A stretch of DNA of 64,000 bases from contig JBBHKE010001013.1 in assembly GCA_037447655.1 (NCBI GenBank), positions 64,001 to 128,000 of the forward strand, written 5' to 3'. This stretch comes from Zygnema cylindricum (Eukaryota; Streptophyta; Zygnematophyceae; Zygnematales; Zygnemataceae). Position 1 is the stretch's first letter, and every line of letters begins with the position of its first letter. The position numbers and the translations under genes were made by a program. This document shows, one piece after another, positions 34,870-46,844 of the stretch. Under the pieces are notes generated by a model, which saw only the letters and a program-made list of their open reading frames with translations, ran no database searches and had not been told where the DNA came from.

Positions 34870-35914
34870 TGTAGAAATTCATGGTTCTTTTAGTATTTTC
34901 TAGGTCTAAATTAATTAAAGAAAAAAAGCCAAGGCAGCTGCCTCTAACTCCTCTCTTCAGCTCCCACACTTGTCGTAGTCATTGAAGGTTGTAGAGGGAG
35001 ATACAGCCATGGCTGCTTGTGCTATCGAGAGGGAGACAGGCAGATGCTTTAGTAGATTTACACAAGGGAACTTGACAGACCCAGGATTTCATCCTGGTAC
35101 CTACACTCTGTCAAGCTAGCCGGTAGCGGTTAGCTTTATCGTAATAGTCTAGGATCGGTGCTAAGACATTTATGGTTTGACAAATATTTAAACTGTGACG
35201 CGAAAACAAATTCATTTAACTGAAACTATAGACATCGAGCATGGATACAATTTTATAAAGTACGGAATACAGTACAATACGCAACGGATACGGCGCATTT
35301 TGTTTCGACAACGAAACAAATATCGCAAAACGATTTATAACAGCTACGATTAAAATCCGGTTTTGATCAGACGGTCGCGAAGGATGCCAAGATCGCAAAA
35401 TAGGATTTTGGCGGTATTTGGTCACCGCCACATCGTATCACACATGGCACGAAAACATTGGATTATGGCATCTTTCGGGATTCCATGAACGAATCCATAT
35501 ATGACATGTGTCAAGTGGTTAAAAATGTCGTACAATGGCTATACAGAAAGTACACCGACACCTGTACCCTTCTGTACGATACAGTATTTTGATAAGTGTC
35601 ATACTTCAGTAGAAAGAGTTTAAGAGCTAGATAGGACTTAGAAAAATTTGGTAGATAGGACCCTCTCTCCCAGAGAGCTTCTGTACAAAAGGTGAACTTT
35701 GACCCTCCATAACTTACTGCTCAGTGGAGCAAATTCAGATATTCTTTTTGCTATAGACTCAAGGGAGTCTTACCTTCAGAGGGGTGAAGGTGGTCAGAGT
35801 TTTTGTTTGCCATGGTGGCAGTTAATCTTGCTGAAACACAAAGGGGTCAAGGTTATCCTAGAGGCTTCGTGTGAGCTGCCTACTCTGAGGACCTATGGAG
35901 GTCTCACATTTGCA
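34870..35914 (+). repeat. 5' LTR of E6
   Basis: Begins TGTAGAAATTCATGG and ends ATTTGCA. It is similar along its whole length to 40261-41314. It contains a T-arm-like hairpin at 35081-35097, and the gag ATG lies at 35895, within the LTR. Confidence 0.88.
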
Positions 35915-38900
35915 GGTTATGGGCCCACCCTTTAGGGTGCCAATCTTTAATAGAATTGGCTGCATATATTGGGAGAGTATGATGACAGGAGCTCTATGTG
36001 AGAAATGGTTTTGGGGAATATTTAGTGGACGGGTGAGCCGTCCATGCACTCTTGGGATCCCACCAGGTTTTACAAGAAGCAGATTCACCAAAGATGCAGA
36101 TCCATCTCCAACGGAGGAGACAAAGGAAGGGGAGGTGGTGGACAAAGGAAAGGAGAAGGAGACACTCACACCAATAGCAACCGGTTCGGCATTCATGTCA
36201 CCTATTCCGAGGAACGAGGAGAATGATACCGATACCTAGGACTCAACAATATAGCAGCAAAGCACTTCATCCTCCGCCATCTTACTCAAGGGCTTGCATC
36301 TCCTCATTTGTAGGTAGACAGGGCATCCAATCTTTGGGTGGCTCTCATAAAGATGTACCGAAGTGGTACGATTGAGCAGCAGCAGTTGGCTAATCAAAAA
36401 ATTTACGCATATGTATACAAGGGAGGGAAGATGTTAGATTTCTGTAATGAGCTCGCAACACTTTTCATAGAGCTAAAGAGTGCGAGACAAGTTGAAACTG
36501 AAAAGATGAAGGTTATCTGCTTGCTCATGAAGTTACCACATGAGTTCGAGAACATATTCAACCATGTGCAGGACTTGCCAGACTCAAGGTGGATATGGAA
36601 TTCAGTGGTACGTATGATTCTCGTTCGAGAGAACACGATTGAGATCAGAAGGGGAGGAAAGAGTGGGTAAGCCTTGGCAACTGGGACCGATTGGAGGAAC
36701 AATGATTCTAGGAAACTAAGCGGAAATTATAGAGATGGGGGGCAAAAAATCAGACCGAGGAGTTTGGACCAAGGGCTCCCAAGGGTTTGTGTCATTTTTG
36801 TAAGAAACCAGGGCACTATATGGCGGAGTGCACTAAGCTAACTGAACTTTGGTTAAAGGAGGGGCTGGTCGGTGGACCTCGAAGAGGAAAGAAAAAGGCT
36901 CTTTCGACTCAAGTACACGTGGAGGAATCTGAGGAGGAGGAAAGTGAGCTCTTGTTGGATGAGGAGTTGGAGGCAAAGACCGAGGTCGAAATTCCTCGAA
37001 AGCAAAAATGTGATTTTGGAGGTTTTAAGGTGAAGGAGGTTCGATTGTGGATTTCAATGCCTCCATGCTCATGTGTAACGATAAACACCTGTTCACTAAG
37101 ATGATAAAGATTCCCACCGTAGAGATAGAGTATGGTGATGGGAGGGTAGTCACTACTATTATGGTAGGATCTGTAGATCTGAAAGTCTTAGTGGAGGGAA
37201 AGACATCCATAGTGACATTCTCTGATGTGTTTTTTATTCCAGAGTTAAACAAAAACCACATCTCACCGTCTGTGTTAGATGATAAGGGTTTTGAGACTAG
37301 CACTAGGAAGGGACCCTTTTTCTGCTAGCTTTGAGAAGGAATTTTATTTCACTACTGAAAAAGGTAGCCAAGGCATGTTTTGGCTGATTTTAAGCAATGA
37401 AAAGAAGAAAGTTTACTATATTGGTGTTCATGATATTATGTTGTGGCATAAGAGGCATGGATATGTGCATTTAGATAAGTTGAAATAAATGAAAAAGATG
37501 GGAATAGTGGAAGGAATTCAGTTTGGAGAAAGTGAAAACCTAAGTGACTGTAGTGGTTGTGCTCAAGGTAAAGCACACAGATTACCCTACCCAAATGAAG
37601 CCACTTATAAAGGGGAAAAAGTGTTTGACTTGGTACACTGTGATATTTGGGGACCGGCCAAAGTGCCCTCAACCGGTGGTCAAAGGTTTATGATGAAAAT
37701 CACTGACGATTGGTCTCAATACTCTAGAGTGTATTTTTTGATAAATAAATCAAAGGCCCCACAGGTTTTTTACGAATATAAGGCATCGAGTGAGAAACTC
37801 CATGAAACCCTTTTTAAGGGAGTAAGGAGTGATAATGGGGGAGAGTATACCTATTATCAGTTTGAGGATTTTTGGAGAAGATGGAGTGCAACACCAAAAG
37901 ATAGTTCCTGAAAATCTGGAGCAGAATGGTGTAGCCAAGAGGTTAAATAGAACTCTAAGTGATAGTGCCAGGAGTATGCTCTCAGATAAGAAAATAGGAA
38001 GGAGATTTTGGGCCGAAGCTATGAAATGTGCAAATCATCTCAATAATAGAGTTCTTACCTCGGCAGTAAAAGGCCACACTCCTTATGAGAGATGGACCGG
38101 CCGAAAACTTGATGTTTCACACTTAAAGGTTTTTGGTAGTCAAGTATTTTGCCTAGACACAGATCGGTCAAATAGGAAGTTGGATCCAAAAGGAAAACCA
38201 GGATATCTGCTAAAATATGATGAAGATGTAAAAGGATATAGAGTCTATGATCTCAAGAGAGAAAACATAATCCTAGTAAAGCATCTAGTGGCCATGGTTG
38301 AAGGGAAATCTATTGACCCCTTTAAGCATACAAAAACAGTCAAAATCAGATTTGAGTTAGAAAATTCTGATGACTTTGAGCTTCTTAACTATCCAGATTT
38401 TCGAGAAGATGATGATCTTAAAAGGTACAAATCAGATCGAGGGGGACTCAGCCGTGGAACCCCTAGTGCCAACTCCAACAGATGCGGAAGACGTGGTGGA
38501 AATAGACCCGGAATCGAGGGATATGGGAGAAGTCGAAACTATTCGAAAGAATTCAAGGGAGCCATCCATTCCGGCATCAGAGTTTGAGAGTGGAGGAGAA
38601 GCGACAAAAGACTGCAAGAGAAATAAGTTAACAACAAGGAAACCAAACTGTCTCATCCTGATAAACTTCATACTTATGCTGAGGCGATGAAATGTCTTGA
38701 GAGGAATCGGTGGAAGACAACCATTAATGAGGAGATGGCTTCGATTATGGCAGCAAATACGTGGGAGTTGGTGGACTGTCCCCATAATAGGAAGCCAATC
38801 GGGTGTAAGTGGGTATTCAAATTGAAACTCAACCTGGATAACACCATTGAGCGCTACAAGTCTCGGTTAGTGGTGAAAGGATTCACTCAGAAAGAGGGAA

Positions 38901-40259
38901 TTGACTACGAGGAAACTTTTGCTCCGGTCGTCAGTTTTCCCTCTGTTCGGATACTTCTCAGTATGGCGGCAGCAGAAGACATGGAAGTACATCAAATGGA
39001 CATCAAGACGACCTTCCTACACGGAGAGGTGGAAGAGGATATTATTATGCGACAGCCAGAAGGATTTGTGGAGCAAGGGGAGGATAGCAAGGTATGCCGA
39101 GTGATCAAATCTTTGTATTGGCTGAAACAGGCGCCTCGATAATGGAACAAGAAGCTCAATGAGTTTCTTACAGGTTAAGGATATATTCCGATCAGCTTAG
39201 ATTACTCAATTTATTTGTTTGAAGATGAGGAAAAAATTATTTTTATTGCAAATTATGTTGATGATTTGCTTTTTATAAGTAAATCTATGGATAAAACTAA
39301 TAAGTTGAAAAATGATCTAAAAGGAAGATTTGAGATGAAAGATATGGGAGAAGCAAGGTATATTTTGGGAATTCAGGTAGAAAGATACACAGATAGAAAG
39401 ATAATAAGATTAACTAAAAAAGAAGCCATTTGAAACATGTTGAAAAATTCCAAATGGATAAGGCTAATAGTTGTACCACTCATATGGAACTAAATAAGGG
39501 AAGTGAGGGGAGTGTGGAAGAGGGAGTTATAATCTTCGATGATGAGGTAGGCCTGGAAGAGAAAATATTCATTGAGACCATCCCTTATGGACAAGTAATG
39601 GGCAGCCTAATATATTTATTGAATTGTACTGTCCGGACATAGCCACAGCTGTAGGAGTACCAAGTAGGAGTGTGAATGCTCCCACTAAGAAAGATTGGGA
39701 GTCAGCTAAGAGAGTCCTCAGATATCTCATAGGGACTAGAGATCTATAGTTGCATTTGGGTGGTAACAATACTAACATCACCACTTGGAGTGATGTTAGC
39801 TATGGGGATGCTCTTATGAGGAGATGCACGTCTGGGTATGCATTGTATGTGGGTGATGGGGCTTACTGCTGGAGCAACAAGCAGCAAAAAGTCATTGCTT
39901 AGTCCACCATGGAGGCTGAGTACATGGCCTCTTGCTCTGCAATAAAAGAATTGATGTGGGTCAAGTCTTTGCTTGGTGAGCTTGGTCACGTTAAGAGTGG
40001 TGTGCAATTTTTTTTTTGTGATAATCAGGCAGCAATGGCTATTGCTGCAAATCCTAAACATCATTTTAAAGCCAAACACATGGACATTAGACTCAGTTTT
40101 GTTAGAGAGAAGGTAGAAAACAAAATAATCAGTTTAGAGTACAAACCAAATAGCGAGATGGTAGCAGATATGATGACCAAACCCGTGCCTTCCCTAAAGC
40201 TAATTTTTCTGCCGAAGAAGTGTGGTCTGAAATTAAAGAGTGACTATAAAATAAGGGGA
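35895..40259 (+). pseudogene. E6 gag-pol with stops and frameshifts
   Basis: Gag starts MEVSHLQVMGPP inside the LTR and continues in pieces to 36670. The CCHC knuckle CHFCKKPGHYMAEC is near 36787. The protease active site has decayed (VDFNASM where relatives have VDSGASM). Integrase runs from 37430 to about 38270 (CSGCAQGKAH, ITDDWSQYS, SDNGGEY) with a frameshift near 37880. RT runs from 38690, with the YVDDLLF box near 39260. RNase H covers 39780-40265 (MEAEYMASCSAIKELMWV). At least six lesions make it non-coding as it stands. Confidence 0.88.
35915..35929 (+). promoter_or_regulatory. E6 primer-binding site
   Basis: GGTTATGGGCCCACC directly follows the LTR and is the exact complement of the anticodon arm of plant initiator tRNA-Met (GGTGGGCCCATAACC). 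It is not complementary to the tRNA 3' end. Confidence 0.75.
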
Positions 40260-40260
40260 G

Positions 40261-41314
40261 TGTAGAAATTCATGGTTATTTTAGTATTTTCCAGGTCTAA
40301 AAGGAAAGACAAAAAAGAAGCCGAGGCAGTATGCTTCTAACTCCTCTCTTCATCTCTCGCACTTATCGCAGTCACTGAAAGTTGAAGAGGAAGCTAGAGC
40401 CCTGGCTACCTATGCTGCTTAAGAGATAGAGAGACAAGTGGTAGATTTTGGTAGTTTTACCAAAATATGCTTGACGGACCTAGGATTTGATCCTAGTACC
40501 TGCCGTCTGGCAAGTCTGATATAGACATTAGCTTTATCCTATAGACTAAGATCAGTGTTGAGGTATATAGGGTTTGACAAATATATAAACTGTAAAGCGT
40601 GAACAAACTTATTTAACTGAAACTATAGACGTCGCGCATGGATACAGGTTTGTGAAGTACAGAGTACGATATGGTTTTGGAAACGGATACCGCGCATTTT
40701 GTTTTGACAACTAAACAAATATCACGCATCCATTTATGACGGCTAAGATTAAAACCCGGTTTTGATCGAATGGCCGCGAACGATGCCGAGATCGCGGAAT
40801 AGGATTTTGGTGGTTTTTGGTCACCGCTACATCGATTGACACGTGGCACAACCACATTGGATTACGACATCTCCAGGGATTACATGAACGAATCCATATA
40901 TGACATGTGTTGATTGGTGGGCCATGTCGTACAATGGTTGTACAGAAAGTACACCAGCACCTGTACCTTTCTGTACGACACACTATTTTGATTGGTGTCG
41001 TACTTCAGTAGATAGAGTTTTAGAGAGAGATAGGACTTAGGGAAATTTGGTGGATAGGACCCTCTCTCTCAGAGACCCTCTGTACAAAAGGTCAACTTTG
41101 ACCCTCCATAACTTACAGCTCAGGGGAGCAAATCCAGAGATTCTTTTTGCTACCGACTCACGGAAGTCTTGTTTTCACAAGCGTGGAAGGGGTCAGATTT
41201 TTTTGTCTATCGGTTTGGCAGTTATTTTTTTTGAAACACAAAGGGGTCAGGGTTATCCTAGAGGCTTTGTGTGAACTGCTTACTCTGAGGGCCAATGGAG
41301 GTCTCAGAGTTCCA
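40261..41314 (+). repeat. 3' LTR of E6
   Basis: Same sequence family as 34870-35914. The T-arm-like hairpin is at 40480-40496, with a compensated stem change relative to the 5' LTR. Confidence 0.88.
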
Positions 41315-42773
41315 TTGGACGTAAAGTAGATGTGATTTGTTTGGTGTCACATTTGTGTAAAAAAACACGTTTTGATTTGCAACCACAAACTCAACTAGTA
41401 TCTCAAACAATAAAATAATTGAGTACGTGATTGAGATGAAGGTGTTGCCTTGAGGAGATTTTACTAATTATTTGTTGATATTTATTTTGATATCCGTTGT
41501 TAAACTTGTTATTTGTTGTGCTTAAAGAGAAAGGGTTGGACATGCATTCTGATGCCAAGCGTAATAAAAAACAAGAGGTGAGTCAAGTGACTTGTAAAAT
41601 GGTAATTGAGTTTTATCCATTTTAGGGACTATCTAGGTTTTAATAAGGACCTCATCAACAACGTAACAATAATTCATAATAGGCGTCACCAAAGGGAACT
41701 ACCAAAAAATGTTTCGGGTGCAATTTGGGCCATGTGAATTAACTCTAAACCAACACTGAAAAGAAAGAGGCTATATTTACAGCAAACCAAAGATTACTAA
41801 GGTCGATAAAATCTCCCATGCTCGACTAGGTGCCAGTGACTCGACGCAAAAGCTGAGGACAAGTAGGGTGAGAAAAAGTAAAAAAACAAAATAAATGAGT
41901 CTATCAAAGTTTTGGGGACCTCGTAGAATGTAAACAGTTATTTCAATGAAACACTATGATTTTTGCTATAAAACAAAGGTATATGAACTTACACGTTTTC
42001 GAATAAATTCATGCTTTTTTTGGGGACAAACGTAAAGAGAAATTGCTGAAAATCGTTATCTAATAGACCATGGCCTTGGGTTATTAAGGCTTTAAAGAAG
42101 CCGGAATGAAAACTAAAATGAAGTCTTAGCAAATTAGGCCATTAGATACGCCAAGTCATCTTTTCTAATGTCGCGTTTTAGTAAAAACCTTGTCGCGATG
42201 ACACCGATATCGAAAGTTATCGGTTATCGAAAGGGCAGAGGTTCCGATATATCGTTCTGAGACAAAAAACTCCATATTGACGATAACTTCAAAAAATATA
42301 GTATGCATACAATATTACTTTATGATATACTGTATTATATTATTTTCATTATATAACTTGGAATGCCACGTATAAGAATCTGCTTCGTATCTATTAAGCT
42401 GAAAATTTATACGGACGTCGATGCACATAAACGTAGACAAAGCGTTGCACATAAACGTAGATAAATATAAATTATTACTTTACAATTATAAAACTATACT
42501 ACCGAAACGAAAACAATAAAATACATTGTAAATTTTGTGAATCAAACTTTTTCCAAAAAAAGACGAACAAACTAAACAAAGCAGACGAACACACCTCTCA
42601 GACTGCCGCCATTTCGATACGCCATATTCTGAAAATTATGGCAGCATTTATTTTAGGAAATACTAGTTTATTATGAAATACTAAAAAACTAAAATTATAT
42701 ATTTTTTCATTCTATCGATTATGAGAAAATTGTAGGAGGAGAGAAGGATGGGAGACGGATTTTTCATGAGGAG
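41315..42773. other. intergenic
   Basis: AT-rich with no supported feature. It may include the 5' part of the hAT element whose transposase follows, but no terminal repeat was recognised. Confidence 0.45.
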
Positions 42774-43585
42774 GTGGAAGTCATTCAAAATGTCAAAGAA
42801 TTCGAAAACTTACAAAAAATTAAGGAGGAATGCAAACATTCTAAAATAAGCATTCCGAAAGGAGCAATATCAAAAGTATGGCAGCATTCCAAAGGGTTGC
42901 ACGATGGTACGCATTCAGATAAGGCATTATGTAATCACTGTGACATGCTTGTCGCCAGAGAGAAGTCGCTAAGCCTTTCAAATATAGTGTCAAACCTAAA
43001 ACATAATCACAAAAATCTCTTTGCAGCCGTGAAACCAAAGCAGATTGAAGGGTGTCCAGTAGCCCTCGAGGAATTCATCAATAAGGGAGTTGCAAACTTT
43101 TTTAAAGAGAGGCTCATTCGCTGGATGGTTTTGGATTCGCAACCGCTAAGTGCGGGCAAGAGCATGGAGTTTCGAAGATGATCAAAGGGTTGGCACCGAA
43201 GACAACAATCCCACATCGGCGGGGATTAACATCCAGAATGGAGGAGATTAACATAAAGGTTCGTTTATATTTAGCAAAACTACTTCAAAGAGAGACACTC
43301 AGTGTAACTTTAGACATATAACAGTGTCTAATGAGTCCTATTGTCCACTTACTCCCCATTTTATCAATATACAATGAGATCTCTTAAATGTATGTTTAAG
43401 GTGTTCCCCTTTCCCGAGAAGTCACAAAGCCAAATCTATAAAAGAAAAGTCTAAGGACATGTTGGCAAGGCACAACATTTATGAAAGTGCAATGGAAGTT
43501 TGTGTTAGTGACACTGCAGGTGCATAAAAAAGGTCGGTAAATCTATGTCTTGTAATTGGCACGGGTGTGTTGACCACCTCTTAGA
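42774..43585 (+). pseudogene. hAT transposase pseudogene (BED zinc finger)
   Basis: A 135-codon frame (42774-43181) carries a BED-type finger (SKVWQHS...CNHC...LKHNH) and then LIRWMVLDSQPLS, typical of the start of the hAT catalytic domain. A frameshift near 43165 leads to IKGLAPKTTIPHRRGL and VTLDI. Further on, VSDTAGA and SCNWHGCVDHLLE match the hAT block with C..H. The dimerisation domain is missing because copia sequence begins at about 43594. Terminal repeats not seen. Confidence 0.7.
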
Positions 43586-43593
43586 GTGAGTCA

Positions 43594-43981
43594 TCATGAA
43601 ATTCTTTGCAAGTCCAAAATGAAGTTCTTGGCAGCCTTGTTGGTGTCTTCCCACATTTGGGTGTCGTTTTCTGTGGGCTTCACGATCCCCGCTCCAGATG
43701 CCGTGAAAATAGAAGCAATGGGAGCAAGAGGTGTCTCCTTTTCTTTCCCCTTTTTGGACACGCTGCTGTCTCCATCATCTGCCTCTTCTGCTGCAGCAGG
43801 TGCCGTTGCAGAAAACCTTACTCCATCGAACCCTGTTGGAGTTCCTTGAGGTGGACGTTTCACTTGTCCACTAACAATACCCCAGTATCGTTTTTTGCAC
43901 AAAGCCCCGGTTATCATGGCTTCCCAATAGATGAATTTTGATCCATTAAAGATGGGCACCCTAGAGGGTGGGCCCATAACG
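43594..43981 (-). pseudogene. copia-2 gag N-terminus, truncated (E5)
   Basis: Minus-strand gag beginning VMGPPSRVPIFNG directly inside the LTR at 43982. It continues to about 43594, where it stops against the hAT pseudogene. No pol follows. Confidence 0.75.
43967..43981 (-). promoter_or_regulatory. E5 primer-binding site
   Basis: CGTTATGGGCCCACC on the minus strand, 14 of 15 matching the initiator tRNA anticodon-arm complement. Confidence 0.65.
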
Positions 43982-44975
43982 TGCAATTTTGTGTCCTCTT
44001 TTAGACTACACAATTTCAGAAGCCTCTAGATAGTTGTTAACTAACCCACTTCTAATGGCAACCACTACTGCCCAAGCAAACAAGTAGTCAATTTGACTGC
44101 ACCCTTGTGCAGCCGGGCCTCCACTGAGTCCGTACAAAAAAGAACTATTGAAAACGCCCAACTAGGCGATTAGTTATAGGGTGGCAAAGATGCCAATTTA
44201 TACACAATGTCAAAGGGAGAGAGGACTACCTACCAGATTTTTCTAAGTCCTCCTTCCCTCTCACAACCCCTATCTACTGAATGTACGAACCAATAATATC
44301 ACTGTACAGTACGAGAAAGTACTACTGTCGATGTACTTTCTGTACGACGTCTGTACGACTAGGCCATTAAGCGGACGCGTGTCCACTTTTCACTCGTCCG
44401 TACATTCCTCGTAATTCCCACGACCAAATGTTATCTTTCCACGTGGCGCCAAGTCATGCCACGTTATAAAATGCTAAAGTGACCATTCCGAGATCTCGGC
44501 AATGATGTGCGCTGTTGGATTAAAACCGACATTCAATATTGACAGCGAAACATATGTCCGATTCATTTGTTCCGTGTGGTATTATATTCGCACTGTATAT
44601 AACAGGTTCTATGTTTTTTCATTTGTATTTGTGTTAATCGGTTTATCGACCGTAACATAGTTTAAATATTAATCATGCCCTATATACTTCAACGAATTTC
44701 TACGACAGATCTGTTAGGGTTGAGAGCTACGCCTCGCTTTGCGGGTCAGTGGTTCGAATCCTGTCGAACTCAACCTTTGTTGAGAGTGACATAAGTCACT
44801 CTTCATTCGTGCTTATTAGGCTGAGGCAGCCATGGATTCCCTTCTATTTCTCTCTCTCTCTTTCAGTGACTAGAACAAGTATAGGGAATAGAGAGGAAAG
44901 GTGAAAGCAGACTGCCTGCTCTTTTCTTTTATTTTAGACCTAGATAACATCCTATAAATCTAATGATTTTCAACA
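43982..44975 (-). repeat. copia-2 LTR shared by E3 and E5
   Basis: 994 bases, TGTTGAAAATC to TTGCA on the minus strand. RNase H of E3 and a purine tract lie upstream, and gag of E5 lies downstream. On the plus strand, 44715-44775 contains a tRNA-like stretch with a perfect B-box (GGTTCGAATCC). Confidence 0.82.
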
Positions 44976-46106
44976 CTCTCCTCATTTTCTAGTCGAATTT
45001 TAAATTTTTCTTTTAGTCTATATTTTTCTCTGCAACATGTTAACTTGGGAGAGGGCACAGGTTTGGTCATTATGTCTTCTACCATTTTTTCATCAGATCT
45101 ATACACAAGATTTACAATTTTATTTTCAACTTTCTCCCTCACAAAGTTTAATCTTATGTCCATATGCATAGCCTTGAAATGATGTTTTGGATTGGCTGCA
45201 ATTGCAATGGCAGCCTCATTATCACAAAAAACCTCATGTACTCCCTCTTTCATATACCCTAGTTCTTACAACAAGGACTTGACCCACATTAATTCTTTCA
45301 AAACACAACAAGAGGCCATATACTCAGCCTCTAAAGTAGACTGAGCAACCACCTTTTGTTGCTTACTGCTCGAATAGCAAGCACCTTCCCCCACATACAA
45401 TACATATCTACAAGCGCATCTTCTCATAGGTGCATCCCCATAACAGGCATCACTCAAAGTTGTGATATCAGTGTGCTCCCCTCCCAAATGCAACCATAAC
45501 TCTTTGGTTCCAACCAGATATCTCATGATTCTCTTGGCTGCTTCCCAATCTCTCTTTGTAAGATCGTTAAGACTTCTACTGAGGACTCCTACTGCTGCCG
45601 CTATGTCCGACCTTGATCAAACTTCCTACTACGTGTCTATAAGGAATAGACTTTATAAACTCTCTCTCCTTTGGACTCATCAGATCATCTAAGATTATCA
45701 CTCCTCCTTCTACACTCCCATCACTTACTTTCTTCAAATCCATGGGAGTGGTACCACTGTTTGCTTTCTCCATCTGGAATTTCTCAAGCATATTTCCTAT
45801 TGCTTATTTCTGAGTGAGTTTAATGATCCTTTTCCCCCTATCTCTTTCCATTTAAATTCCCAAAATATATCTTGCCTCCCTTAAATCCTTCATGTCAAGT
45901 CTGCTTTCTTCGATCTTTCTTCAACTTATTGATCTTTTCCAAAGACCTACTTAACACCAGCAGATCATCCACATATATTGCAATAAAAATCACACCATCC
46001 TCATCTTCAAACATATACATAGAATGGTCAAAGTTGATCCAGATATTTCCCAGACTAGTAAAAAACTCATCTAGTTTCTTATTCCATTGTCGGGGAGCCT
46101 GCTTAA

Positions 46107-46844
46107 TGTTGTTTTTAGAAAGCTTTAGTCCTCTTTATGCCTCAGCTGTGAGAGAGAGCTGTTCAGGACTTAAGCTATTTTTGGTTGAGTTCGGTTCAGT
46201 ACTTACCGAAATTAGTGTGACAGTGAAATTGGGAGTTCACGGTTCATTCACACTTGGGACACGTGTCGTCACTTGGGAGAATGCGTGAGTATGTCCTCCG
46301 TGGACGTACGGAAATTCGGCAGGACCACTGGACTTCGTGAAGTCAATTCTACGGTGCCAAATCCTCTAATCGGACCGCTGACAGCCGCCGCCAACAAATA
46401 GTGACGAGGCGTGACTAGATCATTATCACTTTACGTTGTCTGAACTTCGGTGTAAATATGTGTGATAGAATGTTAGATGTACGGCTGGAATGCCTCCGTA
46501 CAGCTTAGTGTAGTTTCGGTGTATAAAAGTAGGACTTAGTGAATTTGATTTTTAGGAACAAATGATATGAAAACTGTACACTCAGTTTTATGTAATTTCA
46601 TTTCTACATATCTCACAGATTTGTGAGCGGAATTGATTGAAATTTTGTGTGTGTGTTCCTTTGTATGTTATCTACATTGTGGCAAATTTTCAGGACGTTT
46701 GGAGCGTTTTTCTGAAAGTTATAGTCTGTCAAAGTTGCTGTTCAGCCATCGGTATTTGTGGAAGCTTCCTCTCTTGATTTGTTCTACGATGACTACTGCT
46801 GCATCTTCTTCATCTTCAGTACCAACACTTGTCTCAGAACAACA
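46107..46844. mobile_element. solo LTR (738 bases) in E3
   Basis: Starts TGTTGTTTTTAG and ends AGAACAACA, flanked on both sides by CTTAA (46102-46106 and 46845-46849). Removing it restores the host RT sequence. TATAAAA at about 46525 suggests plus orientation. It is not related to the copia-2 LTRs. Confidence 0.82.

Larger units (their letters stand above)
34870..41314 (+). mobile_element. Ty1/copia retrotransposon, full structure, decayed (copia-2, E6)
   Basis: LTRs of 1,045 bases (34870-35914) and 1,054 bases (40261-41314), both TG...CA. A primer site directly follows the 5' LTR, and the polypurine tract AAGGGGAG (40253-40260) directly precedes the 3' LTR. Gag, protease, integrase, reverse transcriptase and RNase H are in the copia order. 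Flanking pentamers AAGCA and TTGGA do not match. This copy is the best reference in the window for the copia-2 family. Confidence 0.92.

Noticed and set aside
37047-37328. Copia pieces read as separate small genes throughout 35-41 kb and 43-64 kb
   Set aside because: Each aligns in order with gag, protease, integrase, RT or RNase H of a neighbouring copy, so they are fragments of broken elements.
44706-44775. Possible tRNA gene with GGTTCGAATCC
   Set aside because: The T-loop is good, but no proper acceptor pairing, D-arm or anticodon stem can be drawn, and it lies at the tRNA-like position of a copia LTR.
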